A program made the position numbers and the translations under genes. The notes beneath the pieces are model-generated. The model saw nothing but the letters and a program-made list of their open reading frames with translations. It was not told the DNA's origin and searched no databases. A DNA stretch of 64,000 nt, taken from Cryptomeria japonica (lineage: Eukaryota; Streptophyta; Pinopsida; Cupressales; Cupressaceae). Location: NCBI RefSeq assembly GCF_030272615.1, contig NC_081411.1, forward strand, positions 157,680,471 through 157,744,470, in the 5' to 3' direction. Shown here piece by piece: positions 1 through 11,984 of the stretch; position 1 is the first letter of the stretch, and each line of letters starts with the position of its first letter.

Positions 1-918
1 TTATCCATCAAAATTTATAATGCATAATGGATAAGAACATTAATATGCAACAACAAATTCACAAATCCACAACATCAAAATTTATACGTGGAAAGCCGAA
101 AAGGGAAAACCATAGTGGGGCTGGAACCCACAATATTCATATACTATGACCATGAGTACATAAATATTACATAGATGGGGAATGCACTTGCATTCAGGAT
201 CATTGCGTAGAGCTCACTGCTCAATTACAATTGCCCGGAGGGCTACACCCCTCAAGGAAGTCTCACTGACTTACAATTTGATTACAATAGGAATGTACAA
301 TGAAATGAACTCTTAGAAAACATCTAACTATGCAAAGATAATTTCCGGTTAGGCTCTGAAACACTGACTGTCTCTGATTTGTTGATTACTTTGTTCCTTC
401 TCAGTTAGCTACTAGTTGATCTGAAAACAAAATGCACATGTATAACTACACTCAGTCGCACCAAAACTAGTTATCACACACACACAATATCGAAAATCAA
501 CCACCAAATCATTCTTATATATCTAGTCTTGCCACCAAAACAATCTTCTTCATGTCAGCTTCAAGAGATGTAACATGAAGATGAAGTTGACATCAACCTC
601 GAATAACCCATGGCACTGGACAAAAACATTATAACCACACGCTTCCCAAAGGTCTTTCCAAATATCAAGATCACAAAAACAATCACCAAAAATACCGCAA
701 CCATCGGAAACCATTTCAGACCAGCACGTTACCAAAATACCCAGTTTTGCCTTGTTTCACTAGTTATTTGTTTTTCGGTTACCTCCAACTTCCAGATACG
801 ATGAATCATGATCACAAGATCAAATCACCATGAATAGTTTCCATCAATGACAACCCTAAATAAATAATTAACCACCAGAAGTCTCCAAAAATCATCGGAT
901 GAGTGTCAATTTCCAACA
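1..918 (-). repeat. 3' LTR of minus-strand element (partial)
   Basis: This is a direct repeat of 5915-6700, starting about 75 bases inside the LTR because the window begins there. It shares the block around a CCATGGTGGT-like motif and TTTCCACGTA (minus-strand reading) and ends at CCAACA. It contains about 125 bases near 475-600 that the other copy lacks. The two copies differ at many sites, so the insertion is old. Confidence 0.85.
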
Positions 919-932
919 ATCTCCCCATTTGG
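919..932 (-). other. Polypurine tract
   Basis: On the minus strand the bases read CCAAATGGGGAGAT and directly precede the LTR start TGTTGG. That is the expected place and composition of the plus-strand primer of an LTR retrotransposon. Confidence 0.8.
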
Positions 933-1127
933 TATTGATGGCAACACCTATGAAAAATGGCTAAGTATTGAAATTTGTAAAAGAATTTTGACAGTCCCCC
1001 TTAGATCAATATTTTGCATCACCGAACTTACTGTACACTCTATATACATTTTTCACCTCATCTCTCCCCCTTTGAAAACAATGCCAAAAATGGGATGCTG
1101 CCCAAAACTGATACACAAATGAATAAT

Positions 1128-4100
1128 TTACAAATATTTAAATAAATTGGCATAAGTATTTTGCAAAACTCCCAAGTGAGTCTCCCACCCACTCTTCAGG
1201 TTATCCAAAATTGTAATGAATGCATTGAATACTATGGCATGAATCTCTAGCTCTCTTAGGTTTGATGGTATAGGATGGGCCATTTCCTTCATACAATCCA
1301 CCTTATTTCTTAGCAAGGTCTCTATCCAAACAACAATCAAGTTCCAAATCTCACCTACTCTCCTCAGAATTTTCTCCTTATCAGCCTAAAAACCAAAGAT
1401 TAGATAATTCAAAGCTATGATCTGTCCTTGAATTCTCTTGGTTAGATTTACATTGGAATCAAATGATTGTGAAATACATGCCAGCTTGTCCTGGCAATCA
1501 TTTATTTGTTTATCAATATCAATAATGAACTTGGGCAAAATGAGACATGATTTGTACAATTTAGCAGCTTCCAACAATGTGTCAAAAACTGTTTGCAGTA
1601 TCTTATTCAATGTCACCCTATCATACTCAATCATCTTAAAAAATATATGCTTCCTAACTTCCTTAAATATATCCAAAACCTTTTGAGTAGCCGTCTTCTC
1701 CAAGGAATCAAAATTGTTATTCACATTATCAATCAATTGAATAAATTTACCGGAGGGGTTGTCTTTTGAATCTAGTTTTACATTTGTAGCCACCTTCTGC
1801 AAAACATCAATAAACATCAAAAGTAACTTTATATCTTTGATCTCTGACTTCACTAGGTCCTGGTTGGCCTGAGCTTGGACTACAACAGCAAGCATAAGCT
1901 TCTCTATGAGAAAAAGCTTTCCAAGCTCAGCTAATCCATCAAGGTTTATCTGTGGTGAAATTCCTATTACCAAAGGAGTGGCAATTGTTAGATCATCTAT
2001 GCCTTTCCCTTTGTCCACCTTAATTGACTTAGCATCCTTTTTCTCACCCTTATCTCCAATATCAGTCTGTATAGGGGCTACAACATTGTCGGTCACCAGA
2101 GGATTGTCATCGGTCTCAGCATCAACTATGGTATTACCTTGGTCGTCCGATTGATCCTTAGATTGAATTTCAACCTTTTGACTTTTGGAATTACCTAGCT
2201 TGTCTTCCAGCTAAGATGATTTGAAGGCATCCTTGTACAGAGGGTCATTTTGAATCTTCTTCCAAATTTTGTCTATCTCCCTTTTGACTTCCTCAACATT
2301 GCCAATAATCAACCGATTTATTTTATTTTTTCTTCGGAATTCCTTCTTATTGTCCTCCTCAATCAATTGATTAACTTCATCATGGGTTATACATGTACAA
2401 ATATTTACAAGTTCTATTTATTTCATCTCTCTATCCATTTTATTTGCATTCACCCTTCTAGAATCAGTAATATTGTACAGGTCCTTAGGAATGTACTTCT
2501 CTAACTCAATCAATGTGTTACTAAAACTATGTAAATACAATACTACAACTTCCTCAACTTTTCTTTGGTCACCATCATCAAAATTGTCAAAATTTGCTTG
2601 AAGATTCTTTAAGTTTCCATCCGCAAGTATCTCATTAATCAATTGGTCTAATTCACTCTTCATCGGTTTACTTCTTTGGGATCTTCTGGAGGGAGTAGGA
2701 TCTGATTTTGTCCTCTTGCTAGGTTGCACTCCACCGGATTGAGGCTTCCTCATTTGTCTAATAAATTGACCCTTTTTCATTGCTCTAGTTGCCTCTTCCT
2801 CAGACTCTGTCTCTGAGGCCACCGAAGAAACTGCAACATAAGTCCTTTTAGGTTTTTCTTTTTTCTTCAACACACCTTTTCCGGATCGGGTATGCTCTAT
2901 AGGCTGTGCCACCAGAGCATGAGTGGACTTAGTTTATTCTTTCTATGCATGTTTCTCTCTGGCCTTCTTCACCTCGTCCTTTGTGAAGCCCATCCGAGCA
3001 GCTACTTCTTCTGCCATTTTGGTCACCTTTCTCTTTTGGGTAGGGGTAGTAAACTACTGGTACAAACTAAGATCTTTCTCCTTGAAAGTCCCAAATCTCC
3101 CTTCCTTGGGATCAACTAGTTGACTCAGGAGATGTTGATCATATCCCATGGGCATGATCAAAACAATTTGAGGCTCCACTGCTTCCATTAAACATTGATC
3201 CTTGTCAACCATGAAGCAAATGGTTTGCTCATACTTCTATACCACCTCTTTAGGAATTCTTTCCCTATTTTTCATCGAGGCTTGAAAGCTTTTGAAGTAT
3301 TCCCAAAGGACAAATATCCTCTTAGTAGCATCACCAACAACCCACAGACCTTCCTTAATCTACATGGATACCAGACTTTCATAGGCCCATTTGTCCTTGC
3401 CATTGATACCAGGTATCTCTTGCAAATAGTATAATGCTAGGAAAATAAGGAGTATCCCATACTTGAATGTATTCATTTTGTCCTACTTAATTTTCTTCAA
3501 GTTACTCAACAACTCATTCAAAAGTGTTGTGCATAGGTCATACTTCTTATCCTCTTTAAGCATCTCATATGCAGAGTATATTGCAGTAATGAAGATGGAG
3601 TTGTATTGGTTGGACTGGTAGACCTTATAACCCACCACCATAGAAGTTAACTTTACATAATTCTCTAGAATATCTTTTATGGTAATGGCTCTACTATCAA
3701 ATTTTGATCTATTTGTAGCAATAAGAGTGTCATTGGATACCTTCCTCAGGCTATGCACCACATCGGTTTGTGCCAAACCAGTTACAACATGGATTGCTTG
3801 CTTAGTGATCTTGTGGGGCTTATCCAACCATGTGAATCCGTCATGCATTCAACTCAAGATGCATAAAATCCACTCTGCCTTATCAAACAACAGGAAATGA
3901 ACTAACTACAAGTAACCCTTGTCTTGGAGTGCCTTATATTCATGTTTGAGATTTTCCAAACCATCAGCCAAATGCTTGTTATAAAGATCCAACATATCAA
4001 CATTTTTGAGCTCCTCAATGACGCAGTGAATGTAAGCCCTGATGTCCTCATTGTGTAGCACACTATAGGACACAAATCAAAATGCACTTATTGGGTCATC

Positions 4101-4195
4101 CTAGATTGATTTGAATGGATTCTTCTTAAAAATAGGATGAGCCTTATCCTTGATTTCAACTACCAAAGGTGCTACAATGCCAGAAAATGAAGCTA
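1128..4195 (-). pseudogene. Long unrecognised frame of the pol-less LTR element
   Basis: A single reading frame of about 1,020 codons runs from about 4195 to 1128 with roughly 13 in-frame stops and no frameshift that I could find. Nine of the stops are TAG. The N-terminal third looks globular (segments such as DIRAYIHCVIEELKNVDMLD, WLDKPHKITKQAIHVVTGL and IPKEVV). The middle is basic and serine/arginine-rich (around 2890-2650, with SRRSQRSKP). The C-terminal part is acidic to helical and probably coiled coil. I do not recognise the family and see no RT, protease or integrase residues. It lies between the gag-like frame and the polypurine tract, where pol would be expected. It could be a captured host gene or an element-specific protein. 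Preservation of frame over this length suggests it was coding until fairly late in the element's life. Confidence 0.65.
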
Positions 4196-4608
4196 TTTAA
4201 ATTTTAGGGTTTGCAAACACCAACAAAACTAAACAGATAAGTACCTCACTTCACAACCGGGCGTAAGAAATCACTTAGTAAGTCATTGGAATCATTGTTA
4301 AGATTTCTAGGTTGCTTGGTCTTGCTCTTCTCTTACTCGCTTGATCATATTGTTCTGAATGAAGACTTCAAGTACACTTGTATCCTTCAAAAACCTAATT
4401 TTCCTCTATAATAAATGCAACAACCGGTTGTCATAATTTTCATAAAATTTCATATCAGAGCACAAGATCCTTGAGAAATCTTTGGACATCATCTCCACAT
4501 ATGATTTACTCCTTCTGAAACCTTCTAGAATCAATTGCAGACAACCAAAGAAGGGCTTCTTAGAATTTTCATGAAAACCTCCCCCTAAGGCATAAAGCCC
4601 TATTTACT
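4196..4608 (-). other. Spacer between the two element frames
   Basis: About 410 bases between the end of the gag-like frame and the start of the long second frame. No sustained frame or recognisable motif was found on either strand. Confidence 0.5.
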
Positions 4609-5799
4609 TTATGAATCTCCTACAGCGGATTCGGGTATAGATCCATTATTTGCCTTAGATTCATACTTCTTTACCCACATCTTCTCATCGTGATCTCTAA
4701 TCTCTTCAACCTTTGCGTTTCCCTTCTCATCTGATTTGTTCTTGTGTACCAGAGTACTGTTCTTGCTTTTGTCATACTTTGCAATGTGACCGGTTTTGTT
4801 ACATGCTTGACAAACAACATTATTCTTCATAGATATGAAGTTCATCAAATTTTGTCTCATCCTGCACTATTTAGAAATATGTCCAAACATTCCACAAGCA
4901 TAGCATCTTTTATTCTAAAGGTTATTCATCACAGCTCTACACACATTTGACTTGTGTCCAAAATTATTGCATATGAAACACTGACTAGTAAAGGTAGAAA
5001 CATTATTCATATTATTCATCATATTGTTATTGTTCATCATTCCATTATTCATCCAAATTCTTCACTGACTGGCCATGTGACCAACTTTGCTGCAAGTAAA
5101 ACATCTACCATTAAATTTATGAGCATTAGATTGTCTTACCAGAGGATTATTGCTCTTATTAGCATTGCCTTGTCCAGATCCGGAGGATTCACCTTTCTCA
5201 TATCCTAGACCTTGCATATCATTCCCATGTCTTTAACTTTCCATCATGTCACCAAGTCCTGTTGAGCTAGCTTTGAATTTTTCTCTGTATTCATTAGTAG
5301 TAGAAAGTTCACCCCTCAAGGTAGCAACCTATCTTTCAATCTCTTGACCATTATTCCTTGATTGTGTCATCTCAAGTTTCAACTGATCATTCTCATAGGT
5401 AAGCTTGAAGCATTCATTAGGTCTTTCTTTCAATGATTTTGCCAGATTCTCCTCATTCTGCTTTTGGTCCTCAATCTCCTTAGTCAATCTCATCACAATG
5501 GATTGAATCTCATTCTTCAAAGAAGCATTTTCTCTCTCAAGCTTGTTAACCTCATCAACTTTGTCTTGGTATTCCATGATCTGATCTTCTTTCTCTTTCA
5601 ACTTGTCCATTAATTCCTTCCTCTTTTTGCTGTAGATACTTGCTTTATCCTTCAGCTCACTAATGAATTCATCAGCAACATTCAGATTCTTCTTCAAGGT
5701 ACAGACCTCACTTCTAGGAGCATGAAGATCCTCAAGTGCCACATTGAGTTGTCTCTCAAAATTGGAATCCATTGAATCAATCTCCCAGATCTTCCTCAA
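4609..5799 (-). pseudogene. Gag-like protein: coiled coil plus four CCHC zinc knuckles
   Basis: One frame of about 397 codons with five in-frame stops. Residues 1-150 are a strongly charged heptad-type coiled coil (KELMDKLKEKEDQIMEYQDK, VNKLERENASLKNEI). Then follow four CX2CX4HX4C zinc knuckles at 5103-5062, 4980-4939, 4905-4864 and 4812-4771, separated by Asn/Met-rich linkers. Only the second is intact (CFICNNFGHKSNVC). In the first the last Cys codon is TGA, in the third a stop lies just before the last Cys, and in the fourth the last Cys is Asp. Zinc knuckles in retrotransposon Gag bind nucleic acid and package the RNA. The usual N-terminal gag core is missing, because the coiled coil begins about 30 bases after the primer-binding site. 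Confidence 0.75.
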
Positions 5800-5825
5800 G
5801 TGGTTAAGCTTCCCTAGAGGAACTA

Positions 5826-5839
5826 GGCTCTGATACTAA
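5826..5839 (-). other. Primer-binding site (initiator Met tRNA type)
   Basis: The minus strand reads TTAGTATCAGAGCC immediately after the LTR. It matches the common plant site TGGTATCAGAGC, complementary to initiator tRNA-Met, with the first positions changed. Confidence 0.8.
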
Positions 5840-5840
5840 T

Positions 5841-6700
5841 TTTTAAATCAGAGATCACTGAGAGAGGGGGGAGGATGAATTAGTGATCTATCGGAAGTTA
5901 AAATGACAAGCTTATTCTTTATCCCTGATTAATAATGCATAACAGATAAGAACATAAACATGCAACAACAAATTCACAAATCCACAATAGTAGAATTTTT
6001 ACGTGGAAAGCTGGAAAGGGAAAAACCATGGTGGTGCTGGAACCCACAATTTTCATATACTATGGTCAGGAGTACATAAATATTATATAGATGGGAAATG
6101 TACTTGCATTTAGGCTCACTGCTCAAAGATAATTTCCCGGAGGGCTACAACCCTAAAGGTAGTCTCGCTAACTTAGAATTTGATTATAATATGAATTTAC
6201 AATTAAATGAACTCTTAGAAAGCATATGACTATGCAAAGATGAGTTATGGTTAGGCTCCAAAACACTGACTGTCTCTATTCTGTTGATTACTCCATTCTG
6301 TCTCAGTCAACTACCGGTTGATCTGAAACCAAAATGTGCATGTGGAACTACTCTAAATTGTACCAAAACTGGTCATGACACCGAATAACCCATAGCACCA
6401 AACCAAAACATTATAAAAACATGCTTCCCAAAGCTCTTTCCAAACACTGAGAGCCCAAAAACAATCACAAAAAATACCACAACCATCAGAAATCATTCCG
6501 AACTAGCACATTACCAAAATTCCTTTTTTTGCCATATTTCACCAGTAATTTATTTATTGGTTACCTCTAACTTCCAGATACAATAAATCATGATCACCAT
6601 ATCGAATCACCACAAAAAATTTCCACCAATGAAAACACTTCACAAATAATCAGCCACCATAAGTCTTCTGAAATCACCTTATGAGTGTCAATTGCCAACA
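5841..6700 (-). repeat. 5' LTR of minus-strand element
   Basis: Homologous to 1-918. On the minus strand it begins TGTTGGCAATTGACACTCAT at 6700 and runs to the primer-binding site. The 3' terminus (near 5841) should end in CA but reads AA. The next base to the right belongs to the chromovirus LTR. Confidence 0.85.
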
Positions 6701-7800
6701 TATGTGTGGTTCGGTGACATAGGAATTACAAGTACAAGGTACTAACTTCACCTAGCTCCACAAGTCTAAGCATACCTAATTAACCTAATGGAAGTGGAGG
6801 AGATAGTCTCAAGTCCCTAAATATAATCCCTATCCTTTCTTGATAGTGAGCATTATCAGTTTTTTGTCAACCTATCCTATGTTGTTATGTGATTCAAGTC
6901 TTTATTTTGTTTAGATGAGTTTGTGTGTTATGTGTTTGTGAATTTATTAATTTCTTCTAGTGTTATTTAATGTGAAATTAATTGTTAATACCTTATGGTT
7001 ATTAATAATTAATGTGTATTGCATTTATAAATTAAATTAAGGATAAAATAATATGGGCACCTTTTTATGGGTAAATAAATAAATCAAGCATTCTAGGTTA
7101 ATTATTTAAATTAATTCTTTTAGAATTTATCATTAGTGGAATTTATATTGTGTCATGTGTTTTTTTGAAAAAATTTATTTTACCTTTACCAAAAAATTAA
7201 AGTTAACTTGTTCAATTTTCATATTTAGGAAACTAATTTTTTCCTAAAAGATATTTTCTGTAAAATTCCTTTATATTTGGGGATTTTTCCAAAATAGGGA
7301 GTTCTTTCATTTTGGGAAAACTTCCTCTCCATTGTTGAATGTGGATTTTGTTGGAGGCGTTGAACAAATTTTGAAGGCATTTTATTTGGAGAAAAGTTTT
7401 GGCCTCATCTTCAATTTTCATTTGCAGGAAAGCAGTTAAAGGTAGGATTTAAAATCTCTGTTATCTAACTTTAGTGTTGATTATGAAATATTTGTCTTTT
7501 GTCTTTGTGTTCCAAATGCATTCTTGTATTCATTATTTTATGTGAGAAATTATGCAATTTTAAATAAATTATTGTTGAATTTGGAATTCGGGAATCTTGA
7601 ACCCTAAAATCGATTGTTTTGTTGTTTGTATACAGTCATGTTTTGACCATTTCTATTGATTTTTCTGTAAAAAAAAATGGAGAAGAAAGTAATTTATATT
7701 TTGTTGATTATCAAATTGAGGGGGAAGTCCTGTTAAATTTTTTTTATTTTTATAATGTTTGGGCAGATTTTTTTTATTAATTATTATTTTTATTGTGGGT

Positions 7801-8014
7801 ATCCCACTGTGGCGAGCCACAATTGTGGCTTCTCCCATAGTCGTGGGAACCCACGATTGTGGGCAGCCACTATTGTGGCTTTCCCACAGATGTCGGAGCC
7901 CACGACTATGGGAACCCACTATCGTGGCCCCTCCCAAAGTCGTGAGAGACCACGACTATGGGAGGCCATGGTCGTGGCCCCTCTGACAGTCATGGGAGCC
8001 CACAACTGTGGGTA
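7801..8014. repeat. Array of degenerate palindromes (CCCAC...GTGGG)
   Basis: About 210 bases made of repeated short palindromes of the form CCCACGATTGTGGG or GCCACAATTGTGGC, with arms of about 5-6 bases around A(C/T)T centres, spaced about 20-25 bases apart. The matching part of the 3' LTR (17846-18010) has fewer copies. It is much richer in G and C than the LTR around it. Confidence 0.8.
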
Positions 8015-8019
8015 TATAT

Positions 8020-8053
<34 letters not shown>

Positions 8054-8257
8054 ATGTATGTATATATATGTATATATATATGTATGCATATACATATATG
8101 TATACATACATATACATATATGTATACATATGTATACATATATATATGTATACATATATGTATATGTATATATATATGTATATACATATACGTATACGTA
8201 TATGTATATACATATACACATACATATATAGACACACACATATATATGTATATATAG

Positions 8258-8296
<39 letters not shown>

Positions 8297-8370
8297 CATG
8301 TATATATACATATAGATACATATATATACATATAGATATACATATACATATATATGTATATATTGTATAC

Positions 8371-8414
<44 letters not shown>

Positions 8415-8561
8415 GTATATGTATATATAAATGTACATATATAGATATATACATATATATATATATATTTACATATATATATACATATACATACATATAC
8501 ATATACATAAACACACACACACACACACACACATATGTATGTATGTATGTATGTATGTATG
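8014..8561. repeat. Compound TA/TATG/CA microsatellite
   Basis: About 550 bases of TATATG, TATACA, TA and (CA)n runs, ending in (GTAT)n. It begins right after ACTGTGGG of the palindrome array. It is absent from the 3' LTR. All long frames here (Tyr/Ile/Cys/His repeats) are products of the repeat and not genes. Confidence 0.95.
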
Positions 8562-9761
8562 TGTAGTGTCATAAAATTGCGACCCTAGCAATTTTTGAAT
8601 GCATTCGTGTCCTCATGCACGTGAGTTTGAATCCTCTAGCCTAATTAAAGACCGTAGATTGCTCAGCGCTCAGAAACAACTTCTTTCTTGGCCTTTGCAT
8701 CACCTCGTCTGCACTCTGCCCTAAAGAAAGGGGTAGGACATGGACGTGGTTCCACTATCCCCCCTTGGACAGGGGCGTGCTGCCCTTGTCCCTGCCCTAT
8801 TTTGGGGTAGGACCCTTCCCAGGGTTGCATTGTTGGTTGTGCATTGGGAAGGAAACTCCCCCAATGTCGGCCTGTGAGGAAAATCAAATCCACTTACATG
8901 TATTTAAGGTGCATTCATCCTCTCATTTTCAAAGGGTTCAATATGTTTAAGGTGGAATAAGTTGGATAAGTTCAAGTTGCATGAGCGATCAAGTGTTCAA
9001 GAGAATTGAAGCATTCTCAAGTCTCCCTTCAAGGCTAGTTGTTGCATTCAAGTGAAGAATTCAACCATTGAAGAGAAGATTGATTTCAATATTCAATTCC
9101 ACACAAGCACTTCTATCAACATTTCTATCACAACCTCCCTTGAGGTGATTTACAATTTAGTCTTTCATTTACATTTACTTAAAAGTACTTTCTTTCATTA
9201 CTTGGTTAATTCCAAAACTGGGGTTTGACCTATAGGAAAACCCCCAATCTCAACCCATTTTCCTCTCTTTTTTGCATGTAGTTTGTAGGTGCCCAACTTT
9301 ACTTTTGGATTCGGGTTTCATTTGCAGAGGCAGAAAAACCATTTTCATTTCATCAATTTTTTAGAGGACAGTGTACATTCCCACCACAGTCTAGGCAAAT
9401 TTTCCTCAAATTCGCAAGGCGACTTCATTTCAACATATTACTACTACATCTAGGTGTACAACTTCATGCCATTTTCTAATATCAGGTTATTATTAGTTCT
9501 TTGTCACTTTTGCACTACATAATTCAATCAATTCCTTTCCATTTTCAAATAAGGAAGATGGGATCAACTTATCATTCCCATTTCATTCAGGATTCAATCT
9601 TCATCCTTGAAGGTTGAATCTAGTGAATTTCCTCTCCTCATCCAAATGTAAATTGATGAAAAGTGTTTGTAGGGTAATCAATAGAAAAACTCTCATCTCT
9701 CTTTGATGGAAAGTGTATTTTTCCTCTTGATCTCATCATTCACCATTTTTCCCACATTACG
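8562..9761 (+). mobile_element. Probable solo LTR inside the microsatellite
   Basis: A 1.2 kb non-repetitive block starting TGTAGTGTCATAAAATTGCG and ending CCCACATTACG, so it has a TG start and a near-CA end. The flanks are GTATG and GTATA, a 4 of 5 match, but both lie in microsatellite and could match by chance. No coding potential: the ORFs at 8663-8950 are short and GC-rich. I read it as a solo LTR of a different family, inserted into the expanding repeat. Alternatively it may be an unrelated insert. Confidence 0.6.
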
Positions 9762-9811
9762 GTATACATATATATACATACATATACATATATATATATT
9801 TATATTTATAC

Positions 9812-9845
<34 letters not shown>

Positions 9846-10097
9846 GTATATGTATGCATGTATATATATGTATATATATGTATATATATACATACATATA
9901 TATATATATACATATATATATACATACATATATATATACATACATATATATACATATATATATACATATATATACATACATATATATATTTATATTTATA
10001 TTTATACATATATATACATATATATATAGATATATATATGTATGCATGTATATATATGTATATATATGTATATATATACATACATACATATATATAC

Positions 10098-10137
<40 letters not shown>

Positions 10138-10317
10138 ATACATATATGTATATGTACATATATGTATGTATATATATGTATATATATATATATACATACA
10201 TATACATATATACATATATACATATATATACATGATCTATATGTATATATATGTATATATATACATATATACATATATACATATATATACATGTATATAT
10301 GTGTGTGTATGTATATA
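9762..10317. repeat. Second compound TA/TATACA/TG microsatellite
   Basis: About 555 bases of TATACA, TATATG and (TG)n runs. It rejoins chromovirus LTR sequence at GAATTATTAAATGATGTTAG, which matches about 18107 in the 3' LTR. With 8014-8561 it forms a single expanded repeat split by the block 8562-9761. Confidence 0.95.
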
Positions 10318-11965
10318 GAATTATTAAATGATGTTAGTGAATATGGATTTGAGGATTATACTATTTTTAGAAACTATTGAAGAAAATGATTTAAATTGGA
10401 ATTTGGAAATTATAGTGAAACTTGATCAATATGATTTAGATGGAAAAACAAAATCTATTTTTGAATGTAATGATGGTTTTTGTTTCATTTAGTTTTGGCT
10501 TCGTAATTAAGTCATATTACAAGTCAATTGGCTATATGTTGAGTTAGACCTTTTCATGTTTTCTTCCCTTTTGTGGTCATGTCTCGTGAGTAGACCAAAT
10601 TGTCTAGTTGATTAAACCTAGATGGTAGGGTTTTAATGACTAAGTGTATTTGTTCAGTTGTGTTTGAACTCCTATGTATGGTTGGTTTTTATATTTTCGC
10701 CTTGGACTTCATTTGGGATTTTTGTAGTGTCATAAGGAAGAGTGACTTTCGAGTAGGGGCTGGACTCAAAATGGCTGATAGGATAATCCCCTTGGTTTTT
10801 GGATAATTTAGTGATAATCTAATAATGTATTAGGGGGTTTGGGAGGCATCAACATTAATTAAGATTAATTGTACCCCACTCGTGGTTGAGTTCTCGTATA
10901 GACTCAGGATGTAGTGGATAGACCTAGAATGGAAAAACCAACAACCTTGTACTCCTCATGAAAGATTTATTGGGTTCACATGTGACTTGGATAGGGCTGG
11001 GGGTTTGGGAGAGGCTACCAAGATAATCGAAGATGCGGGTCATGGCCTATGGAGGCTTGTTAGGACAACCATTCCAAGCTATGTGATGACACTCTTCCCT
11101 TATGTTCACTATTGTGTAGACCAAGGATGTCACCTGGAGTTTTAATGTTGAGTCATGTTTATGTGTGTATGTTTATGTAGCTACCCCATGTAATGTTTAG
11201 ACCATGTGTACATTCTTTGTGGTTTATTAGAGGATCTTATTGCTATCTCCTAGCGCGGTGGGGTGGTTCGTGTTGAGCCACATGGTCAGGTGGTAGTGCC
11301 ACTTTCGATCGGGTGTTCGTTGCTTTCATGCGAGGGTTGGATTCACAGGTATTCTTGTTGTTCTCGAAGATTTGATCATCTAATGTACCAGTTGGATCCT
11401 CTTTGTTCTTGTTGGATCAGTTTTGTAATTCTTGGAACTTATGTGTTCAAATGTATCATTTGTTATGTATGCCTTCATGGTAAAATGTAATTTTGATGTA
11501 ATATATAAGTACTCTTTGAGACTTGGTGTTTTAAGTGCAATGTAATATCATGAAAACCTCATAATGTATATGTAGGTATTATGATGAGAATTAGATGGTA
11601 GGATTTATATCTTTAATTAGAAACATTGATGTAATGTAAGTGAATGTATTATTATGAATGTAGCATATAAATGTTTATGTTATCGAGTGCAATAGTATGA
11701 ATCAATCATTGTTTACTTTAATTAAGTTCATAATTGTTAAATATATCTTAGGTGGATTATTGACCTTAGGTAATGATTAGTTTAACTAAGTAATATTCGT
11801 TGGGAAACCTTTAGGAGTTGTATTTTAAGTCTTCCGTTTGTGAAATTTTTTATGCGATGTTTGTCTTAATGCATCTTTTCATTTAGTAATGTTTAAAAAA
11901 AAAAAATCCACTGTCTTTCAATTGTTTTAGTTTAATCCTTAAGGGTTTCTCGGGGGGGCATTACA

Positions 11966-11984
11966 ATAGTTATCAAAGCCCAAG
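11966..11984 (+). other. Chromovirus primer-binding site
   Basis: ATAGTTATCAAAGCCCAAG directly follows the LTR end GGGGCATTACA. It resembles the initiator tRNA-Met type site with substitutions. The same arrangement recurs at 51453. Confidence 0.7.

Larger units (their letters stand above)
1..6700 (-). mobile_element. Minus-strand LTR retrotransposon lacking pol
   Basis: Read on the minus strand this is a nearly complete LTR element: 5' LTR (5841-6700), primer-binding site (5826-5839), a gag-like frame (5799-4609), a second long frame (4195-1128), polypurine tract (932-919) and 3' LTR (918-1, cut by the window edge). No protease, RT, RNase H or integrase motif is visible between the LTRs. It is therefore either a large non-autonomous element or one that lost pol. 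The LTRs begin TGTTGG on the minus strand. The right LTR abuts the second half of a chromovirus LTR, so the element is nested in it. The 5 bp target duplication would be the bases from 6701 (TATGT) and a copy left of base 1, which cannot be checked here. Confidence 0.8.
6701..11965 (+). repeat. 5' LTR of the chromovirus, enlarged by inserts
   Basis: Aligns by eye to 16664-19754 of the 3' LTR from the block at 6711 (TCGGTGACATAGGAATTACA) through GGGGCATTACA at 11965. Without the insert 8014-10317 it is about 2.96 kb, against 3.09 kb for the matching part of the 3' LTR. The first ~400 bases of this LTR should lie beyond the nested element, left of the window. ORFs inside it are short and do not resemble proteins. 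Confidence 0.85.

Noticed and set aside
7990-8572. Several open frames of 100-217 codons rich in Tyr, Ile, Cys and His on both strands
   Set aside because: They are translations of the TA/TATG/CA microsatellite, open in most frames because the repeat contains few stops. The same holds for 9693-10380 and 51851-52387.
8663-8950. GC-richer overlapping frames on both strands
   Set aside because: No start context, no family resemblance and overlapping opposite frames; they lie inside a probable solo LTR.
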